Shown here: in pieces, positions 13,219-20,092 of the stretch
How the letters are laid out: each line of letters opens with the position of its first letter
Position numbering within the stretch: the stretch's first letter is position 1
NCBI GenBank assembly: GCA_902786595.1
Contig: CADADB010000023.1
Coordinates: 1 to 35,013, forward strand
Reading direction: 5' to 3'
Source of the DNA: an uncultured Bacteroidota bacterium
GTDB taxonomy: Bacteria; Bacteroidota; Bacteroidia; Bacteroidales; WCHB1-69
DNA length: 35,013 nucleotides
Made by a program: the position numbers and the translations under genes
The notes under the pieces: generated by a model
What the model was told of the DNA's origin: nothing
The model's input: the letters and a program-made list of their open reading frames with translations, nothing else
The model's database searches: none

Positions 13219-13626
13219 ATGGAGTATCAAAATCCAATTGACGAGGCAAGAAGATATGTGGACAACGCTGAAGAAGTCATTAACAAAGGAAAGTATGACC
13301 CTGAGACAAAATTGTATAAGGACAAGAAATATGTTCGCATGGCGGGTGACACGCTATGGAAGGGTTGTCTGATTGCATTAGATGCTTTGTTGCACGTGCG
13401 CAAGGGCAAAGGCCGTCCATCGGTCAAGAAATATCAGGAAGCCGCCGCCAAGCGTGATGGGAAATTGTTGCAGTATCTGAACACGGGATATGATCTTATG
13501 CATCTTACAATGGGATATGACGGCTGCAAAGAAAAAAAGGTCTGTGATGCGGGGTTCGAGAGGGCTCGGGCAATCATAAACTATTGTGCCAAACTGATGC
13601 CGAACCAATTGTACGTGGTCGGGTAG
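13219..13626 (+). CDS. DUF5618-like small helical protein
   Basis: A 135-residue soluble, mostly alpha-helical protein. The N-terminal NPIDEARRYVDNAEEVINK, then KLYKDKKYVRMAGDTLWKG and CLIALDALL, resemble DUF5618, a small Bacteroidota family with a HEPN-like helical look. No R-x4-6-H catalytic motif is visible, so ribonuclease activity is not supported. It has a strong promoter, a terminator of its own and no operon partner. The window's last 40 bases start a second gene with the same N-terminus (NPIEEARRY). The family assignment is from memory of the pattern, and the function is unknown. Confidence 0.75.
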   Translation: MEYQNPIDEARRYVDNAEEVINKGKYDPETKLYKDKKYVRMAGDTLWKGCLIALDALLHVRKGKGRPSVKKYQEAAAKRDGKLLQYLNTGYDLMHLTMGYDGCKEKKVCDAGFERARAIINYCAKLMPNQLYVVG

Positions 13627-13653
13627 GTCTGTCAATCGATTGTCCTGAATAGG

Positions 13654-13697
13654 ACGAAAAAAAACACCTCAGAATCAGTTCCGAGGTGTTTTTCGTC
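13654..13697. terminator. Bidirectional terminator between convergent genes
   Basis: ACACCTC (13664-13670) and GAGGTGT (13683-13689) pair around a 12-nt loop and are flanked by GACGAAAAA and TTTTTCGTC, which extend the stem and provide T-runs on both strands. It serves the DUF5618-like gene (plus) and kce (minus). Confidence 0.9.
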
Positions 13698-13698
13698 A

Positions 13699-13742
13699 TA
13701 AGTCAAATATCTTACGTCAAACGTCTCACGTCCTACGTCTTA
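13699..13742. repeat. Heptamer array, TACGTCT/TACGTCA family
   Basis: Six degenerate 7-bp units end at and include the kce stop codon (TAA, 13740-13742, minus strand). In the kce sense they read GACGTAG, GACGTGA, GACGTTT, GACGTAA, most with a stop triplet. The same family occurs after lptD and groES. Confidence 0.8.
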
Positions 13743-14570
13743 TCTCTTCTTCAGTCCGAGAATCTCGCGGGCCTCGTCGGAGGTGGCGATGGGACGGCCG
13801 AGCAGTTTGGCCATGCGTACGACCTTATCGACGAGTTCGCCGTTGCTCTTGGCGAGCACGCCGCGTTCGAGGTAGAGGTTGTCTTCGAAGCCGACGCGCA
13901 CGTTACCGCCCATGACGATGGTGGGGGCGGCGAGGGTGAAGGCGTGGCGGCCGATGCCGGTGCTGGTCCAGGTGCTGCCGGCGGGGATGTTCTTCACGAG
14001 CCAGCAGAGGTTGTCAACCGTGGCGGGAGTACAGCCGGGGACGCCGAGCACGAAGTTGAACTGCATCGGGGCGCCGGGAACCTCGCCTTTGCGGGCCATG
14101 GTGAGGATGGTGTCGAGGTGACCCATCTCGAAGCACTCGTATTCGGGTTTGATACCGCGCTCGATCATGCGTTTGCCGAAAGCGCGCATGGTCGGCATCG
14201 TGTTGTCGAAAATCTCGTCACCGAAATTGCAGGTGCCGCAGTCGAGGGTGGCCATCTCCGGAATCGGGGTGGTGTCAGTCGATTGCAGACGCTCGTCGGG
14301 GGTCATGCCCACAGCACCGCCCGTGGAAGGGATCAGGATGACGTTCGGGCAAGCTTTGTAGATGGCGTCCTCGCACTCCTGGAAGCGGGCACGGCTCTGC
14401 GTGGGCGTGCCGTCGTCCTCGCGCACGTGCAAGTGCACGATGGCGGCGCCGGCATCCACAGCGCTCTTGGCCTCACGCACTATCTCCTCAACAGTGTAAG
14501 GCACGGCCGGATTCTGTTCTTTCGTTACTTCTGCACCGCAAATTGCGGCGGTAATAATGAGTTTATCCAT
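13740..14570 (-). CDS. kce: 3-keto-5-aminohexanoate cleavage enzyme (BKACE family)
   Basis: A 276-residue zinc enzyme of anaerobic lysine degradation. With acetyl-CoA it converts (5S)-5-amino-3-oxohexanoate into 3-aminobutyryl-CoA and acetoacetate. The BKACE (beta-keto acid cleavage enzyme, DUF849) signatures are clear: the zinc ligands H46 and H48 in IVHLHVRED, and the Glu of VRVGFEDNLYL (E229, aligned with the third ligand). LIPSTGGAVGMTPDERL and GRHAF are typical. BKACE members act on many beta-keto acids, but the adjacent kal gene argues for the lysine substrate. It is the second gene of a kal-kce unit, separated by 127 bp that include a mirrored heptamer array. Confidence 0.9.
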   Translation of the reverse strand: MDKLIITAAICGAEVTKEQNPAVPYTVEEIVREAKSAVDAGAAIVHLHVREDDGTPTQSRARFQECEDAIYKACPNVILIPSTGGAVGMTPDERLQSTDTTPIPEMATLDCGTCNFGDEIFDNTMPTMRAFGKRMIERGIKPEYECFEMGHLDTILTMARKGEVPGAPMQFNFVLGVPGCTPATVDNLCWLVKNIPAGSTWTSTGIGRHAFTLAAPTIVMGGNVRVGFEDNLYLERGVLAKSNGELVDKVVRMAKLLGRPIATSDEAREILGLKKR

Positions 14571-14606
14571 TTTTATTCGTTGAATTTGTTATTATTTGAC
14601 TCTTTA

Positions 14607-14700
14607 GTTTTGGCTATTGGCTTTTGGCTTTTAGCTATTAGCTTTTGGCCAACAGCCAACAGCCAACAGCCAACAGCCAATAGCTAATAGCTAATAGCTA
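14607..14700. repeat. Mirrored heptamer array between kal and kce
   Basis: Six units of TTTGGCT/TTTAGCT/ATTAGCT are followed by about seven of AACAGCC/AATAGCT, the reverse-complement family. The two halves can pair into a hairpin with arms of roughly 40 nt. The outer end includes the kal stop codon (CTA 14698-14700, TAG on minus). Confidence 0.9.
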
Positions 14701-15096
14701 GTTGTTCTTTCTCTGGCATTGTTTCGGAACCACGCAGGTGCCGGAGGCGCGGCAGACCACGATGGGTTCTTCCAGCACGTCGGCAGCGGAAGCGCTAATA
14801 TCGGGACGAGGACGCACGACCTTGCGGGCCTCGAAGACCATCTTGCGGGATGTGTTGCCCACCTTGGTGATCTCACCGACAGCCTCGATATAGTCGCCGG
14901 CATACACGGGGGCGAGGAATTCCACATTGTCGTAAGCGCAGAAGAGGCCTTCGTCGCCATCTTGCATAATCAACAACTCCGTGGCCACATCACCGAACAA
15001 GGCGAGCATGTGGGCACCGTCAACTAAGTTTCCGCCGTAATGGGCATCTTGAGAACTCATTCTCAAACGAATCATAGAGGTTTTCTTTTCTTCCAT
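14698..15096 (-). CDS. kal: 3-aminobutyryl-CoA ammonia-lyase
   Basis: A 132-residue hotdog-fold enzyme that removes ammonia from L-3-aminobutyryl-CoA to give crotonyl-CoA, the step after Kce in lysine fermentation to acetate and butyrate. The sequence fits the family over its full length ([63 protein letters not shown]). The frame is open to 15153, but a -7 box at 15150-15158 overlaps that region, so the ATG at 15096 is the start. It is the promoter-proximal gene of the kal-kce pair. The other lysine genes (kamA, kamDE, kdd) are not in the window. Confidence 0.9.
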   Translation of the reverse strand: MEEKKTSMIRLRMSSQDAHYGGNLVDGAHMLALFGDVATELLIMQDGDEGLFCAYDNVEFLAPVYAGDYIEAVGEITKVGNTSRKMVFEARKVVRPRPDISASAADVLEEPIVVCRASGTCVVPKQCQRKNN

Positions 15097-15149
15097 AATG
15101 TATTGTCTTTCAAATTGTTTGTAAATTATTGACCGTTTATTACGATTCG

Positions 15150-15158
15150 GCAAATATA
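15150..15158 (-). promoter_or_regulatory. -7 box for kal-kce
   Basis: The minus strand reads TATATTTGC, matching TAnnTTTGC, 53 bp before the kal ATG. It rules out the longer reading that would start at 15153. Confidence 0.7.
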
Positions 15159-15192
15159 CGCATTTTTCGTTGAAGATGTATCAACGGATTTA

Positions 15193-17034
15193 TCATGGGT
15201 TGATGACAATCACTTTTTTTGTGAAAGAACCCATTTTGATGAAATATATTCCCGAAAGAAAATCCATGTTGACTTGTACCGTGTTGTCTCCCTTTTGCAG
15301 GAAGAAATATTGTCCGTATGTGTATTGTCCATTCATATCATAAACGGAAGCCCAGACAGAACAGTCTTCATCCGTCGATATTTGCAAGTTTAAGTTCCCT
15401 CCTTGCCGTATCGGGTTGGGATAGCAGGTGACGGAGGAAATCTCATCTTCTTTCAGATGGAAAAACTCCTTGGTTTCAATCCAGAACCGATTTTCCCTTT
15501 CTAACAAGAATAGGTCAATCTCACGACAATACCTCTCCCACTCTCTTTCGTTTTGGGGATTGTTGAAACGATAAGCCTGTTGAGGTATTTCGTCCTTCAG
15601 AGCACTGCATATCTTGTTTAAGTAGGGTTTTGTGCGTTTGTAGGTGAAATACTTTTTGTTCACTTCCTCCAGCCGGGTGAGGTACTGGCTTTTGAAAGTC
15701 TCATTTTCCAGCAGTTTCCTGAAGACAAGGGTTGCCCATTCGCTGGTGCTCCAATATTCACCTGTGAAAGTGGCCATCATGTAAACATCGTATTTAGGAT
15801 TGTCAAGGCAGCAGTCTCCGTCGTAGAAAACCCACTGCCAAGGTCCGTCGTCCATGGTTTGCCAGCACCGCACGTTGTTGTTGGGCCAGTCCCAGTTGGC
15901 GGAGAAAAGTTCAAAGATGTAATAGTCGATGATGTTGGGGATGTCGATTTTGTTCGCAAAGTAAGAGTATTGTGCGGGATCCGAGAGGTCTGCTGTCATC
16001 AGCCAGTAGTAGAGGGAAAACCAGGAGTCGGAGGTGCCGGCCTCAACGGTGCCCCAGGAACTGATGATATTGACGCTGTCGGGGTTGACCTCGAAATGGC
16101 TTTCCAAGTAGCGTTCGTCAACCTTTTCCTCGAAGAAATAGATGCCCCAGTACTCGCCGTTGAGAAATAGGACGACTGGTCGTGAAGCCGTTGTGCCCAT
16201 GTTGAGCGGAGCGGCGATATGATTTGCCATCCAGTCGTTTATGCCGGCGGGGGAGCATGCGTTTCTGAACGGCCTGATGATTAAGTGCTTGAACTTCTTC
16301 AAGTCGGATTCCTCGAAAATCTTGTATTTGAAGTTCTTTTTCCCATATTCCTCACGGGCGTATATCTTGAGCCCTTTTTGCTGGGCGCGCCTGGCGCGGA
16401 TGCCACCGTGAGTGCGCAACCCCGCGAGTTGGTTGAAACCGTTGTTCCCTTCCGCATAGTACTCCACGTTCACAAGTCGCTCCCAATCCCGGCCCGACTG
16501 CGCGTAATTGCCAGAGTTGTCGATATCCTCCGGGTCGAAAAGGTCACCCGGCACCAGGATGCCCGTGTCGTGGGCGAAAAGTGACAATGAGTCGGCACAG
16601 ATGGAAATGACAGGGAGCTTGTGGAGGTTACAGCCGAGGGATTTGAAGAAGTAGGATTGCGTGACCACTGGCGAGACACGGTTCCCAAAGTCGTCGAAGG
16701 CGGCGGCGCGGATTACGATGCCCTTCACCACCGAATCCGGAAGATAGAATTCGTTTTCCGGGGAAATCGGGATCTTGTAGATGTCGGACCGGGAACATAA
16801 GTCGTTATTCAGCAGGAGAGGATTGGTATAGAGTAACGAGTTTTGATCCGGGGTGGCCCCGTTCAGCGTGTAACGGATGTGGTGACTGGAATTCTGACAT
16901 TTCAAGGTCAACGAAAACGCTTTTGAATAGACTCCTCCATTTGAAGAAAACCTCACCTCATCGCTCTGTGCCCACACCGGAACAGAAAAACAAAAAATAA
17001 GTATAATGTTGATTATTAAAATCTTAATCTTCAT
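15193..17034 (-). CDS. CotH-kinase-like protein with T9SS sorting domain
   Basis: A 613-residue exported protein. Residues 1-22 are a signal peptide ending VPVWA-Q. Residues ~25-105 resemble the chitobiase/hexosaminidase C-terminal beta domain (FSSNGGVYSKAFSLTLKC, IRYTLNGATPDQNS). Residues ~135-480 match the CotH family, a protein-kinase-like fold known from spore coats (LRTHGGIRARRAQQKGLKIY, NDWMANHIAAPL, FLNGEYWGIYFFEEKVDERYL, WQWVFYDGDCCL). The final ~75 residues (VTCYPNPIRQGGNLNLQIS ... GIYFIKMGSFTKKVIV) are a type-A T9SS sorting domain, so the protein should be secreted and surface-attached. Whether it has kinase activity or a structural role is not visible. No array follows its stop codon. 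Confidence 0.9.
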   Translation of the reverse strand: MKIKILIINIILIFCFSVPVWAQSDEVRFSSNGGVYSKAFSLTLKCQNSSHHIRYTLNGATPDQNSLLYTNPLLLNNDLCSRSDIYKIPISPENEFYLPDSVVKGIVIRAAAFDDFGNRVSPVVTQSYFFKSLGCNLHKLPVISICADSLSLFAHDTGILVPGDLFDPEDIDNSGNYAQSGRDWERLVNVEYYAEGNNGFNQLAGLRTHGGIRARRAQQKGLKIYAREEYGKKNFKYKIFEESDLKKFKHLIIRPFRNACSPAGINDWMANHIAAPLNMGTTASRPVVLFLNGEYWGIYFFEEKVDERYLESHFEVNPDSVNIISSWGTVEAGTSDSWFSLYYWLMTADLSDPAQYSYFANKIDIPNIIDYYIFELFSANWDWPNNNVRCWQTMDDGPWQWVFYDGDCCLDNPKYDVYMMATFTGEYWSTSEWATLVFRKLLENETFKSQYLTRLEEVNKKYFTYKRTKPYLNKICSALKDEIPQQAYRFNNPQNEREWERYCREIDLFLLERENRFWIETKEFFHLKEDEISSVTCYPNPIRQGGNLNLQISTDEDCSVWASVYDMNGQYTYGQYFFLQKGDNTVQVNMDFLSGIYFIKMGSFTKKVIVINP

Positions 17035-17054
17035 TATGGATTTGTACGTTTACT

Positions 17055-17063
17055 TCAAAGATA
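17055..17063 (-). promoter_or_regulatory. Probable -7 box for the CotH-like gene
   Basis: The minus strand reads TATCTTTGA, one base off the consensus, 20 bp before the ATG. Confidence 0.5.
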
Positions 17064-17082
17064 CATTAACTTCACCAATCTC

Positions 17083-17137
17083 CCGTCTATTCATCGCCTC
17101 ATCGCCTCATCGTCTCATCGCCTCATCGTCTCATCGT
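17083..17137. repeat. Octamer array CGATGAGN overlapping the wecB 3' end
   Basis: About seven units CATCGCCT/CATCGTCT on plus. On minus they read CGATGAGA/CGATGAGG, beginning inside the last four codons of wecB (encoding TMRR), giving its TGA stop and running on for five further units. Confidence 0.9.
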
Positions 17138-18202
17138 CTCCGCGATGACCTCTGCAGCATGACCGTCACCATAGAGCGTGATGGGAAACACTGGTGGCAC
17201 ATCCAACAGATTCTGAACGGTTTGCAGGATATTGGCGGGTTCCGTCCCGACCACGTGGTTGTAGCCGCAGCCCACCAGTTCCGTCCATTCGGTTTCGTTG
17301 CGGAGGGTGATGCAGTATCTACGCATGTAGTACGCCTCTTTCTGCAGTCCACCGCTATCGGTCATCACTAAAGTGCAGTGATTCAGAAGGTAAAGCATCT
17401 CCAAATAGCCGACAGGGTCGATGAATTGGATTGGGGAACGGTCAGTGGGGTAGCCGATGGTTTCCAAGCTCTTGCGTGTGTGTGGGTGCAGCGGGCATAC
17501 GACGGGAATGACATTGCAGGTCTGCTCAAGTGCATAGAGCAGTTGTTTAAGCACTTGAGGGTTGTCCACGTTTTCGGCGCGATGGAACGTGCATAGAATG
17601 TTTCGGTCGGGTAGGGTGGCAGCGGGTTTGCGCATGAGCGGGGCAAATTCCCGAGCCGCATCTTTCATCACATCGCCGCTCATCACGACCTGTGCGCCGT
17701 TGGCTAACCGCCCTTCGTTTCGAAGCTGATTCACCGCCGTTTCCGAGGGACAGAACAGCAGGTCACTGATGCGGTCGGTGAGGATGCGGTTGATCTCCTC
17801 CGGCATGTCTTCGTTGTAGGAACGCAGTCCCGCCTCCACGTGCGCCACGCGGAGGTGCAGCTTCTTGGCGGCCAGTGCGCCCGCGAGGGTTGAGTCCGTG
17901 TCGCCATAGACCAGCACCCAATCTGGCTTTTCTTGCAACAGAACCTCTTCGATTTTCTCCATCATGCGACCCGTAAGCGCTCCGTGCGGAAGCCCGTGTA
18001 TGTCAAAGTGATACGATGGTTTAGGGAGCTGCATCTCTTCAAAAAAGAGCTGCGACATGTTTGGGTCGAAATGCTGGCCGGTGTGCACGATGATTTCCTG
18101 AATATCAGGATATTGAGACAATGCACGGGATACCACAGCGGCTTTGATGAACTGCGGTCTCGCTCCGAGGATGGTGATTATTTTGAGGGTCTGATTATTC
18201 AA
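17123..18202 (-). CDS. wecB: UDP-N-acetylglucosamine 2-epimerase (non-hydrolysing)
   Basis: A 359-residue cytoplasmic enzyme that interconverts UDP-GlcNAc and UDP-ManNAc for surface polysaccharide synthesis. It has the WecB/MnaA GT-B fold signatures: TILGARPQFIKAA at the N-terminus, HTGQHFD, VYGDTDSTLAGALAA with the catalytic-region Asp, HVEAGLRSYNEDMPEEINR with the Glu, TFHRAENVD with the His, and SGGLQKEAYYM. No ATG exists near the N-terminus; the start appears to be TTG at 18202, just downstream of a -7 box at 18222-18230, with a stop codon in frame shortly upstream. The C-terminal TMRR and stop codon come from an octamer repeat array. No other polysaccharide genes adjoin it. Confidence 0.93.
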   Translation of the reverse strand: MNNQTLKIITILGARPQFIKAAVVSRALSQYPDIQEIIVHTGQHFDPNMSQLFFEEMQLPKPSYHFDIHGLPHGALTGRMMEKIEEVLLQEKPDWVLVYGDTDSTLAGALAAKKLHLRVAHVEAGLRSYNEDMPEEINRILTDRISDLLFCPSETAVNQLRNEGRLANGAQVVMSGDVMKDAAREFAPLMRKPAATLPDRNILCTFHRAENVDNPQVLKQLLYALEQTCNVIPVVCPLHPHTRKSLETIGYPTDRSPIQFIDPVGYLEMLYLLNHCTLVMTDSGGLQKEAYYMRRYCITLRNETEWTELVGCGYNHVVGTEPANILQTVQNLLDVPPVFPITLYGDGHAAEVIAETMRR

Positions 18203-18221
18203 AGCAACAATAAATTAGATG

Positions 18222-18230
18222 GCAAAAGTA
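18222..18230 (-). promoter_or_regulatory. -7 box for wecB
   Basis: The minus strand reads TACTTTTGC, matching TAnnTTTGC, 19 bp before the TTG start. The leader would be very short, about 13 nt. Confidence 0.6.
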
Positions 18231-18242
18231 CAATTTTTTCGG

Positions 18243-18291
18243 ATTATCGTTTCATCGTTTTCATCGTCTCATCGCTTCATCGTCTCATCGT
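18243..18291. repeat. Octamer array overlapping the PNGase F-like gene 3' end
   Basis: Units (CATCGTTT, CATCGTCT, CATCGCTT) on plus read as CGATGAGA/CGATGAAG on minus. They encode the last four residues TMRR and the TGA stop of the upstream gene, and end with TAA near 18248. Confidence 0.85.
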
Positions 18292-19974
18292 CCCAATAAG
18301 CACTCCCGACACGTTCCACGCACTGAAATACGAACCCTCGCGCTGCCCTTGCGGGATGGCGATGGTGATGGTGTGCACGCCGGGGGTGAGGCCAGAGAGG
18401 TCGAAATAGACCGGCTGCGTGGCGGTGCCGGGGCACCAGCCCGAACGGGAATAGTCGGATGATGACAATCCGTTCCAGAAGTTACCGGACGCGGGGTTGT
18501 AGGTGCGGAAAGTGCCGCAGTCGCTGCGCCACGGAGTGTGATGGAAACGCGGCTGCCCATCGATGAGGATGACGTTCTCCTTAGGTACGAATTCATCGCC
18601 CGTGTCCCAGCCGCCATGACCCGTGCTGAGGTAGCGCAATCGCAGCGAAGTGAGCCCCTCGGGAACGGTGAATGTTACTGTAAGCGAATCTGTTTCAAAG
18701 AGTTTGCCGTAATTCTGCCCCGACATCTCCATTACATTGCAGGTGTTGAAGAGCGGCAGAGTCCACAGGTTGTTGTCGTCGGTTTTCCATTCATAGCTTT
18801 CGGGATAGGCCTTGAGGTCGAGGGAAATCTTGTGGCCGCCGGCATCGTAGTTGCCGATGAACGCCCCAATATAGACATCGCCCTGCAGATATTGGCGCAA
18901 GTCGCTGACATCCTGTTTGTAATAGGCGGCGTCTTCCCATTCCTTGTCGTTCAACGAACGGTATTGGTTGAAGTGGTGCACCCCGAACGGTGTGAAGAAG
19001 CGGACCAGTTCCACCAGCGGCGTATAGTTTTTCTCCAACTTGATGCCTTGATACTGTTCGCCATTCTTGTCGGTGTAAATCGGCAGCACGCCTACACTGT
19101 CAATCAGGGCGTTCAGGAAGCTGATCTTGGAAGCGGGGATGACGAAGATGGAACCCGTGCGGTCGTAGGCATCGCCGTTCGATTGCTCGGTGAGCTCTGC
19201 AAATATCTGGTAATGAGCGGGTAATTGTTGGAGTTTGAGTCGTTTCAGGATGATGGTGCCGTTGGAGTAGGGCAGGGTCGTGTCGTATGGAATCGTGGTT
19301 GCTTTCGGCAGTTTAGGGTTGAAACAGATCTGTGCATCGCGGAAAACAGGAATGGTGATGACCAATTTCTCCTTTTCAAGGTTGTTGAGGGCGCGGCTGC
19401 TCATGTAGGTGCCGAGGTTGGCGGGAATCACAGGTTTCGCGTCCATCATCTTCCGCATGGTGGTCCCGAAGGTTTCGGAAACGAGCCGTGTGGTGGCATT
19501 GCCGTTGCGCGTGTATTTCACGAGTACACCCGGCAGGTCGGCGAAAGTAGTGGTCGGAGTGGCTCGGTATTTCAGATCCTCCGTCATCCAAATCTCCATC
19601 CGGTTGGAAAAGAGGGATGTGGTGTACTTCTTGCACCTGTATCCATCAACGATTTCGACTTTCTCAAACTGGTAGTCGTTGCCCGTGTGCAGGGAAATAC
19701 CAGTGAAATACTGCTCCTTCTCCGTGTAATAGAGCTGGTAGAAGGCGGTGTCATGCGCGAAGTCGATGTAAGTGTAGTGCTTCGCGATGCCGGGAATGGG
19801 GTTGGGCTCTTCCGGATTGGCGGAAGCGATGCACAGCTGGTCGTTGTTGACCGTCACCAGGGTGCGTGACGTGTCGCTGCTGCCATCGGTGAAAGATTCG
19901 TAGAGCAGGCGCTGCTGCGCGTTAGCCGTGAATGCGACGGCCAATGTGATGAGGGTGAGAAGGAGGTTTTTCAT
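18277..19974 (-). CDS. PNGase F-like peptide-N-glycosidase, exported
   Basis: A 565-residue exported protein (signal peptide 1-19, VAFTANA-Q). Its C-terminal ~370 residues match the two-domain jelly-roll fold of peptide-N4-(N-acetyl-beta-glucosaminyl)asparagine amidase F, which removes N-glycans from glycoproteins. The catalytic Asp60 of PNGase F corresponds to D271 in DAYDRTGSIFVI, and Glu206 to E461 in TGDEFVPKEN; TPWRSDCGTF, NPASGNF and SRSGWCPG are diagnostic. The equivalent of Glu118 is not clear (region VYIGAFIGNYDAGG, 368-380). Residues ~65-165 form an extra N-terminal domain with DLPGVLVKY, resembling GLPGLI-type proteins. There is no T9SS tail, so it is probably periplasmic. The last residues, TMRR, come from an octamer array. 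Activity is not proven. Confidence 0.85.
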   Translation of the reverse strand: MKNLLLTLITLAVAFTANAQQRLLYESFTDGSSDTSRTLVTVNNDQLCIASANPEEPNPIPGIAKHYTYIDFAHDTAFYQLYYTEKEQYFTGISLHTGNDYQFEKVEIVDGYRCKKYTTSLFSNRMEIWMTEDLKYRATPTTTFADLPGVLVKYTRNGNATTRLVSETFGTTMRKMMDAKPVIPANLGTYMSSRALNNLEKEKLVITIPVFRDAQICFNPKLPKATTIPYDTTLPYSNGTIILKRLKLQQLPAHYQIFAELTEQSNGDAYDRTGSIFVIPASKISFLNALIDSVGVLPIYTDKNGEQYQGIKLEKNYTPLVELVRFFTPFGVHHFNQYRSLNDKEWEDAAYYKQDVSDLRQYLQGDVYIGAFIGNYDAGGHKISLDLKAYPESYEWKTDDNNLWTLPLFNTCNVMEMSGQNYGKLFETDSLTVTFTVPEGLTSLRLRYLSTGHGGWDTGDEFVPKENVILIDGQPRFHHTPWRSDCGTFRTYNPASGNFWNGLSSSDYSRSGWCPGTATQPVYFDLSGLTPGVHTITIAIPQGQREGSYFSAWNVSGVLIGTMRR

Positions 19975-19978
19975 GTGG

Positions 19979-20055
19979 TTTAAGGGTTAAGGGTTAAGGT
20001 TTAAGGTTTAAGGTTTAAGGGTTAAGTCTAAGTTTAAGTTTTAAGTTTAAGTTTG
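19979..20055. repeat. Heptamer array GGGTTAA/GGTTTAA
   Basis: Six 7-bp units are followed by about five 6-7-bp units (GTCTAA, GTTTAA, GTTTTAA). It lies 37 bp after the FISUMP stop codon and directly upstream of the PNGase F-like ATG. In the FISUMP sense the unit is CCTTAAA, again with TAA. It is the complement family of the array at 1413. Confidence 0.85.
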
Positions 20056-20092
20056 GGAGGGGGCTAAAAGATTTGCATCGCAAGGTGTTCGT

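Noticed and set aside
13219-13626. HEPN toxin of a MNT/HEPN toxin-antitoxin pair
   Set aside because: No R-x4-6-H motif and no neighbouring nucleotidyltransferase or antitoxin gene; the gene stands alone between terminators.
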